From Paragonimus westermani (Eukaryota; Platyhelminthes; Trematoda; Plagiorchiida; Troglotrematidae), in NCBI GenBank assembly GCA_008508345.1, contig QNGE01000116.1:360571-424570 (forward strand): 64,000 nt of DNA. The letters are read 5' to 3'. This document shows positions 58,303 through 64,000 of the stretch, piece after piece (within the stretch, counting starts at the first letter, position 1; every line of letters begins with the position of its first letter). Under the pieces are notes generated by a model. It was not told the DNA's origin. It did no database searches and saw only the letters and a list, made by a program, of their open reading frames with translations. Made by a program: the position numbers and the translations under genes.

Positions 58303-60374
58303 CTATCACAAACAGTCTAAAGATGCTTGTTTCCTGCTAAATAGGACTTTCCCGTGTGTTGAAAGTTCTAAGCTGACCAAATTGACTAAACTGGTCCTTC
58401 TTGGGAGGCCTACCTTTTCCCATTTATTTTACTGCTAAATAATTAGACGGTGAGTTAGATCTTAACCATGTAATCATAACAAAAATGGATCTTGTCTTAC
58501 AGTCTTGTCAAAACCTGGTTTTTCTTTTAATTTCATTATTGTTTCCTACGTTCTTTAACACTTTTCTATAACTTCATTGAAACACGAAAGACTGTGTACA
58601 TTGCAACGCGTTAAAAAGCCATAAAACAGTTCACCGCCCAAACACCCACTCTCACACACACGTAGTGACATGGTTTACTGGTGAGCGTAACATTTGCTGG
58701 AGGATGGGTAATTGCGAAACCAACATGAAACGGTTAAGAAAACTGTGACTACACTAAACCCTCTCTGTAACGACCCACCCCGTAAATCATAGCCTCCCAG
58801 CAGTTATGATAATAACCTGGTCTCGTGAATTGTTGACTGACTTGACCAATTATACAGCAGTCATCTTCCTACTAATCACGGAGGCCATCCAATTGACTTC
58901 CACTGTCATACACGACAGCCACTCTGTTTACAGCCTTACCCACACCTGAATGAATTTTAGTGATATGGCTGATAACCAAAAAGACTCCGAATTACTCGGT
59001 TCTTGGTCAGCGGATGAAAGTGCCAGACTCCGGTTAGAAAGTATGGCTAATCAGCATACGAACGACAAGTTTTAAGCACTGCTAACCGATCACAATATAA
59101 ATTTCTAGCTTTGATCTGAACTGAAAGATGCAGAAAAATGGATAGCTGACGTCGAATGAAAAATGGATTGAATGGGGGAACTCACAGCAGTCACCACCCT
59201 ACTTCGACTGATTGCATTTCAAATTAATCCCCGGCTGTTTCTCAGTCGAACCGGCCTTCTAGATGGTCCGTATTCGGACTTACTCGAAAGGTCAGGATAA
59301 TGGGAAAAAGCGCACGATAAACACGTGGTTGTTATTGGTTATGAGATTAGTTGGAGGTCACAGTGAAAAACGATGTCACTGATATTCTTCGGATTACTGT
59401 AGCTTACCTAATTTGAGGCTATCAGTTACGTCCTATCACATTCACTCTTGACCGGCTACTTCTTCAGGTTCACACAAGCAGTCGTTGTAACGAGTATTCA
59501 CTACGCTGTGAGCCAACGTGACAATAGGTTATAAGCACAAGTTACTTATACAATAAAGTGATGCCATCCAGCCGCTCCATTCTTGTGTTGGTCTTCGTGT
59601 GCAGACGGCTTATTCCACCACAGTAGCTTGTCCACGAAGATATCACACTAGTTCGCGATGAGTCTAGTCGGCTTCAACTTCAACAGGAAAATTCATCTTG
59701 GGTTTAGATAACCTTGAACACACGGAGCATCTTGTGCTTCTAGATAACTCACGCGCAGCTATAGTATAGTAGCTTGGGCAAGCCGCTGGCTCATAGTTGG
59801 GCAGTAAGCACTTAACATTTTGAGCTTGTAAACCGAAGCGTAAGATCACCGAATTTTTCCCGGTTTCAGGAGACAACGATAAAGTGGAGGATTCTACACC
59901 CTTCTGTAAGGTGGACAACAGGTTGAGTTGAGAGGGTCGATGTATGAATGGCAGTGTAGACGCAACGATTGAAAATGAGTTGAAAAATCAGGGTTAACTT
60001 CACCCGTATGAAACATCAGTAAACCTCCAGGTTAATTCGTATTCACATTACGTTTCCCAAAGGTTCTTATCATCAACACTGGAGTGAACCCACACACGGA
60101 CAAATTGCTTTTGAGAAAGAAAGTGTATAAATTTTACCCGAATGAGTAAGACCAGGATGCTAAATTTATTTCTGTGAGTAATTCTCTGGTGGAAATGTTT
60201 CTTAGTACTCTAGTGTATATTTCAAATATGCCCATAACGATAATCTAGTGTACAGCCTACAGGGTTCAAAGCTACCATGTATTTTGAACAACTTGACCGA
60301 AGCCGGCAGTTGTTTACCACTTCGGCTATCAGTTCCGTATGATGAGTACCTAAAGCTGACCGCTGACACGCAAC
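58303..60374. other. No recognisable gene
   Basis: The frame at 59664-59918 (minus) has two Cys pairs but no recognisable domain. A short frame beginning MNFSDMADNQKDSELLGSW at about 58952 stops after some 40 codons. Confidence 0.35.
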
Positions 60375-60500
60375 GTAGCCGTCTTCTCGTCCTCTCACTC
60401 GGTACATCTCGTGACAAGCTGCTTAGTCTAAGTGACGCTCACTGTCCCAACGTTCACATGTGCGGCTGCACATTCACCGACCCGACTGCTCTCTTCCACA
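60375..60500 (+). repeat. Direct repeat, copy 1 (about 126 bp)
   Basis: Nearly identical to 62496-62622 over 'agtgacgctcactgtcccaa' and flanks. One frame reads CPNVHMCGCTFTDPTAL, superficially like a C2H2 finger. It lies directly upstream of the third gypsy remnant. Confidence 0.9.
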
Positions 60501-60514
60501 CCAGAAGATCATCA

Positions 60515-60850
60515 TCCAAACGTCATCAATCCTTCCAAGTGTCAGTTAGGAGTGTCTTCACTGGACAGCCTTGGACACCGTATCAACTCAACTGGAGTAC
60601 ATCCGCTTGCTGTCAGTGTGACCGCCATCACAGATTTTCCCCCAACCCACTTCAGTACGTCAGCTTAGTCGTTTTGTTTGTATGGTCAACTAGTATAACC
60701 GTTTCCTACCTAACCTTACTGACACATTGAAATCACTCACTGATTTGTCGAGTTCCAAGTAAAATAAACTCCTGGAATTAGCTGAGAAATCGATCAGTTC
60801 GTTTAACTCAATGAAGCAGATGCTTACACAAGTAACATTCATTCACCACT
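60515..60850 (+). pseudogene. Gypsy RT C-terminal end
   Basis: SLDSLGHRINSTGVHPLAVS is the 'FLGH.I...GV.P' block after the RT palm. Another frame then gives PTSVRQLSRFVCMVN, YNRFLPNLTDTLKSLTDL and FNSMKQMLTQVTFIHHLNA, the thumb and connection. There are two stops and one frameshift. The palm with YxDD is absent. Confidence 0.85.
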
Positions 60851-61300
60851 TGAACGCCTCCGCTTGGCTATTGGAGCTGTACTACAACAGTTGGTTGATA
60901 ACAGTTGGCAACCTGTCTTGTTTTTCTCCGAATCTCGGCAGCCAGCACAAATTTGCTACAGTACGTTTAACCGTGCACTATTAGCAATTTATTTGGCCAC
61001 TAAAAATTTCCATCATTTTGTTGACGGAGGTACGTTTTGTGTTTTTACCGACCACAAACCACTAACGTACGCCCTATCGACCAAACCTGATCGCTATTCA
61101 CCACGAGAGTTACGTCACTTGGATTACATTTCCCAGTGCACATCGGACCTCCGATATCTCAAGGTGGGAGCAAAACGCGGTAGCTGACGTTCTGTCGAGA
61201 TTCCAACTGGCAGACATCTCGTTCGACAGCTCCGTCGACTTTGCGCATATATGGCTAAACTCCAAGCTAGCGATCCTGACACAGATAAACACAAGGGTCT
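60851..61300 (+). pseudogene. Gypsy RNase H, frameshifted at the end
   Basis: Residues AIGAVLQQLVDNSWQPVLFF, YSTFNRALLAIYLATKNFHH, CVFTDHKPLTYALST and SPRELRHLDYISQ follow the gypsy RNase H order. The conserved Asp of TDHKPL is kept. A frameshift near 61165 moves the end into AVADVLSRFQLADISF. Confidence 0.9.
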
Positions 61301-61329
61301 AATAAACGCTTAGCAACTAACACGCCAGG

Positions 61330-62470
61330 GAGTATTACTTCTTCGTCATTTTTCTACAGGATCATCGGGACCTATCGTTCCAAAAGAAATGCGGAAAACT
61401 GTTTTCGACGCCCTCCACAACATGTCACATCCAGTAGTCAGAGCATCCAGAAAACTTATTTCTAAACTATTCGTTGGTTGGTTCGGCGTGAAGAAAGCTG
61501 TTGGTGAATGGACGTGTTGCTGTTAGACTTGTGAACAGTCTGAGATCCATCATCATGCCGTCACTCCACTTGTATCATTCCCGCCTTCTGATGTTCGCTT
61601 CGATCACGTGCACACTGCCGCTCTTGGACCCATGCCACCATCGAAATGTTTCCGATATCGCCTTACATGTATTGACTGATTTACTCGGTGGTCAGAAGAT
61701 TTTCCGATCTGTGACACCACTCCTCAAACCTTGGCAACAGCATTCATAGTCGAATGGATTTCACGCTTTGACATACCATCCATTATAAATACGGATCACG
61801 GCTCCCAGCTCGAGTCTCATTTATGTGAGCAATTCACACGTCTTGGAATTCAACGGATTCGTACCACAGCGTACTATCCACAGTCCAACGGACTGGTCGA
61901 AAGATTTCACCGAACATTAATGGCTGACTACCAAACTAGAATCAACTGCTTGGTTTGACCAATTACCACTTGTGCTTCCTGGATTACGTAGCTTTGTTCG
62001 TGTTGACAGTCAGTGCTCCCCACCACAAATTACCTACTGCAGCAGCTTGCGTTTACCTGATCAGCTACTATACTGTTCAGACAATGCAGCCTTTCCTGAT
62101 CTAACAAACTACGTAAGTCGCTTGCAGCATTGTATTTAACTTATCAACCACCACTAATACAGTGCAAACCCACTAATTATCCCAACAAACTGGCTGACTG
62201 CTCGCACGTATTTGTCAGCTGTGATGAGCTCCACGAACCTCTACAACCAGTGTATACAATTCCGTGTTCGGAATCGCTCGGACACATTTTACACGTTGGT
62301 CGTCGGTGCATTTCTCAACAACATATCGATCGATCGTCTCGTTCCAGCGCCATTACTGGAGGAATCTACTCCAACTGACTCGTTCACGCTAACTGAAACA
62401 AGTTCGTACAAGACGAAATTCGATCGATCAGTGCGTTTTCCAAATCGACTTGTGGTCGCCGTTTCACCAT
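61330..62470 (+). pseudogene. Gypsy integrase, broken
   Basis: The zinc-binding part reads HNMSHPVVRASRKL and WTCCC, stop, TCEQSE. The first catalytic region reads RFDHVHTAALGPMPP, where the usual Asp is Ala. Then INTDHGSQLES and SNGLVERFHRTLMADYQ keep the second Asp and the Glu. Downstream, NKLADCSHVFVSCDELHEPL and NNISIDRLVPAPLLEESTP represent the C-terminal domain in two further frames. At least four frame changes or stops. Not closely related to the integrases at 4053 and 40066. Confidence 0.88.
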
Positions 62471-62495
62471 AAACTCACAGCTGGCGAGAAGCTAT

Positions 62496-62622
62496 GTAGC
62501 CGCCGTCTCGCCCTCTCACGCGGTACATCACATGACAAGCCTCTTAGTCTAAGTGACGCTCACTGTCCCAACGTTCACATGTGCGGCCGCACATTCACCG
62601 ACCCGAATGCTCTCTTCCAGAC
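62496..62622 (+). repeat. Direct repeat, copy 2 (about 126 bp)
   Basis: Partner of 60375-60500, placed just after the gypsy integrase. One frame reads CPNVHMCGRTFTDPNALFQT. Similarity ends at about 'tctcttcca'. Confidence 0.9.
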
Positions 62623-62844
62623 CCGAACACACGCGCAGTCACCATCTGCATACCCAGTCAACTGGAGCGCTCCAGCTGGATGTGATCGACGCGGTAGACA
62701 CGCTGGCATGTATGACGCGAGTGGACGCGGATCGGAATACAGAACAGCACACGGTCCAGACGAGCACCATTGCATTAAGCTTTGACACCGATTCCAGCAA
62801 TGAAGATCCCAATCTATTGGCTTGACCTTTTCATTGACTACCAG

Positions 62845-63112
62845 AGATTTTCAAGTTGACCATCACTCACATTTGATCGCAGCGTTCGCATTCAGATAGA
62901 CTTTCCAGCCGGCCTCTTTCGAAAAGAAGCACTAGACTCGAGTTTCGCTCTCATTAGAGCTCATCTGTAGTGCATATCCTTGCCACAGCCGGAACTTGAA
63001 CTACGGCCACGCTTTCGTGAGGCAACCGTGCTGACCACTGCACCATTGACCTCACATTAGGCACGGCCGAATCATCAAATTTGAACGCTCAACTACTCTG
63101 GCTTGTGAGCAT
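62845..63112 (-). repeat. tRNA-derived SINE, full-length copy
   Basis: About 268 bp, minus orientation, matching 33043-33305 from 'ttcaagttgaccatcactc' to 'ctcaactactctggcttgtg'. The A-box-like region reads AATGGTGCAGTGGTCAGCAC on minus. Confidence 0.85.
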
Positions 63113-63832
63113 ACTTTGTGGAGGTTAGTGAGGTGGAGCATCCAACCACACTTGCAACTGTCGACTACTACGACCAGTTTTCATAAGTTTATCGTAGGTG
63201 ACAACATTTCTGGCAACTTACATCCTGACTTTAACATTGTTCCTTCTTCCATATTCTCTGAATCTACTCGTAATTTTGCAACTTGACAAACGCCAACTAT
63301 TATTGATCTATACGGAACCTTGGCAAAATTGAGACAACGTTTTCTGTAAGTTGAGTATTTTACGTGAAAGTCCAAATCTGACCTACCCATGTATCTTTAG
63401 GTTTAGTTGCGTGTGTGTTGTCATGTGTTAAGATTAGTTCTGCAGAGTAAAATATTGGAAATCCTAAAAATAATCCACATTGAGAGGAACCTAGGCCACC
63501 TCACTGGTTTCACAGTGATTAGGGTTTCTTGAAATCGATCGGTTAGAAGTGTGACCTTTCTGTCCCTCACTTAGGGTTCTCACTGAATCTCCAACAGAAT
63601 ATCCGGAACCGTTCCATCAGTGCACTTCTGTTTACTGAGTCTAACGGTTGTGCTTTCAAAAAATAAGGTCTCAAGTACTGCCAAATCTCTCAGTTTAACG
63701 TTAGGCCATCAAAACTCCTGGTACCAGAAGGCGGACTGGTTTAAGTTAAACGTGAGAGTGCATTGCATTTTTGAAGTACTTACAACAGCGCACTTAACTA
63801 TGCATTGTTAAAGTTTATCATGTACGCCTGAA
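63113..63832. other. No recognisable feature
   Basis: Short frames only. Confidence 0.4.
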
Positions 63833-63905
63833 CATCATCAGCATCAGCATCAGCACCAGCATCAGCACCAGCATCAAAATCATCATCATCATCGTCATCA
63901 TCATC
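63833..63905. repeat. (CAT/CAG/CAC)n trinucleotide repeat
   Basis: About 73 bp of CATCAG, CACCAG and CATCAT units. It resembles the shorter ATC-type tract at 24121-24150 that ends the RTE-like LINE, so it could be the tail of another minus-strand LINE lying beyond the window end. Confidence 0.9.
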
Positions 63906-64000
63906 CTTATCATAGACAGCACTTAACTGTCACACAACCACGAAGAAAAAGCAAACCCTATACGAAGAGAGAAGGGAAAAAATGAAGAGGACGGGAAGGG

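Noticed and set aside
1..64000. CRISPR array, prokaryotic operon or phage
   Set aside because: No regularly spaced repeats, no operon-like packing of ORFs, and all recognisable genes are eukaryotic retroelements.

Overview
Repeat-dominated eukaryotic (metazoan) genomic DNA with no intact host gene and no bacterial-style operons. Most of the recognisable sequence is retroelement: many Penelope-like element (PLE) pieces with GIY-YIG endonuclease domains, three Ty3/gypsy remnants plus a solo LTR, RTE-like and CR1-like LINE remnants, and a tRNA-derived SINE. This mix, the low gene density and the hammerhead motifs attached to PLEs would suit a flatworm (tapeworm or fluke) genome, but the species is an inference and cannot be fixed from the window.

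Layout. 0-9 kb: SINE pieces and a gypsy element (3782-5182, minus) whose middle has been deleted, leaving a 354-codon integrase frame that starts and stops inside LTR sequence. 9-16 kb: GIY-YIG and CR1-like remnants, a candidate host exon (13494-13801), and a CpG-rich block with CCAAT boxes. 16-24 kb: a PLE running into a 146-bp inverted repeat around a 596-base gap, then further PLE copies with hammerhead-like 3' ends. 24-27 kb: an RTE-like LINE on the minus strand. 28-33 kb: two candidate host exons (28293-28519 and 32135-32304, the latter with a signal peptide) and a 72-bp perfect palindrome at 29382. 33-45 kb: SINEs, PLE copies and a second gypsy integrase (40066-40950) whose catalytic Glu is Lys. 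48-54 kb: more PLEs, including a canonical compact hammerhead ribozyme at 52688-52729, and a degraded LINE. 54-64 kb: assembly gaps with an exact 130-bp duplication, a solo LTR with 4-bp target duplication, and a third gypsy remnant (RT-RNase H-integrase).

The most interesting signals are (i) self-cleaving-ribozyme-like motifs at the 3' end of at least eight PLE copies, one of them foldable without any core mismatch; (ii) the repeated arrangement of PLE copies in divergent pairs, minus copy on the left and plus copy on the right; (iii) the LTR-to-LTR integrase ORF with an intact D-D-35-E triad. Boundaries of repeats are approximate unless a terminal motif is named. All homology calls are from reading motifs by eye; no database search was possible.
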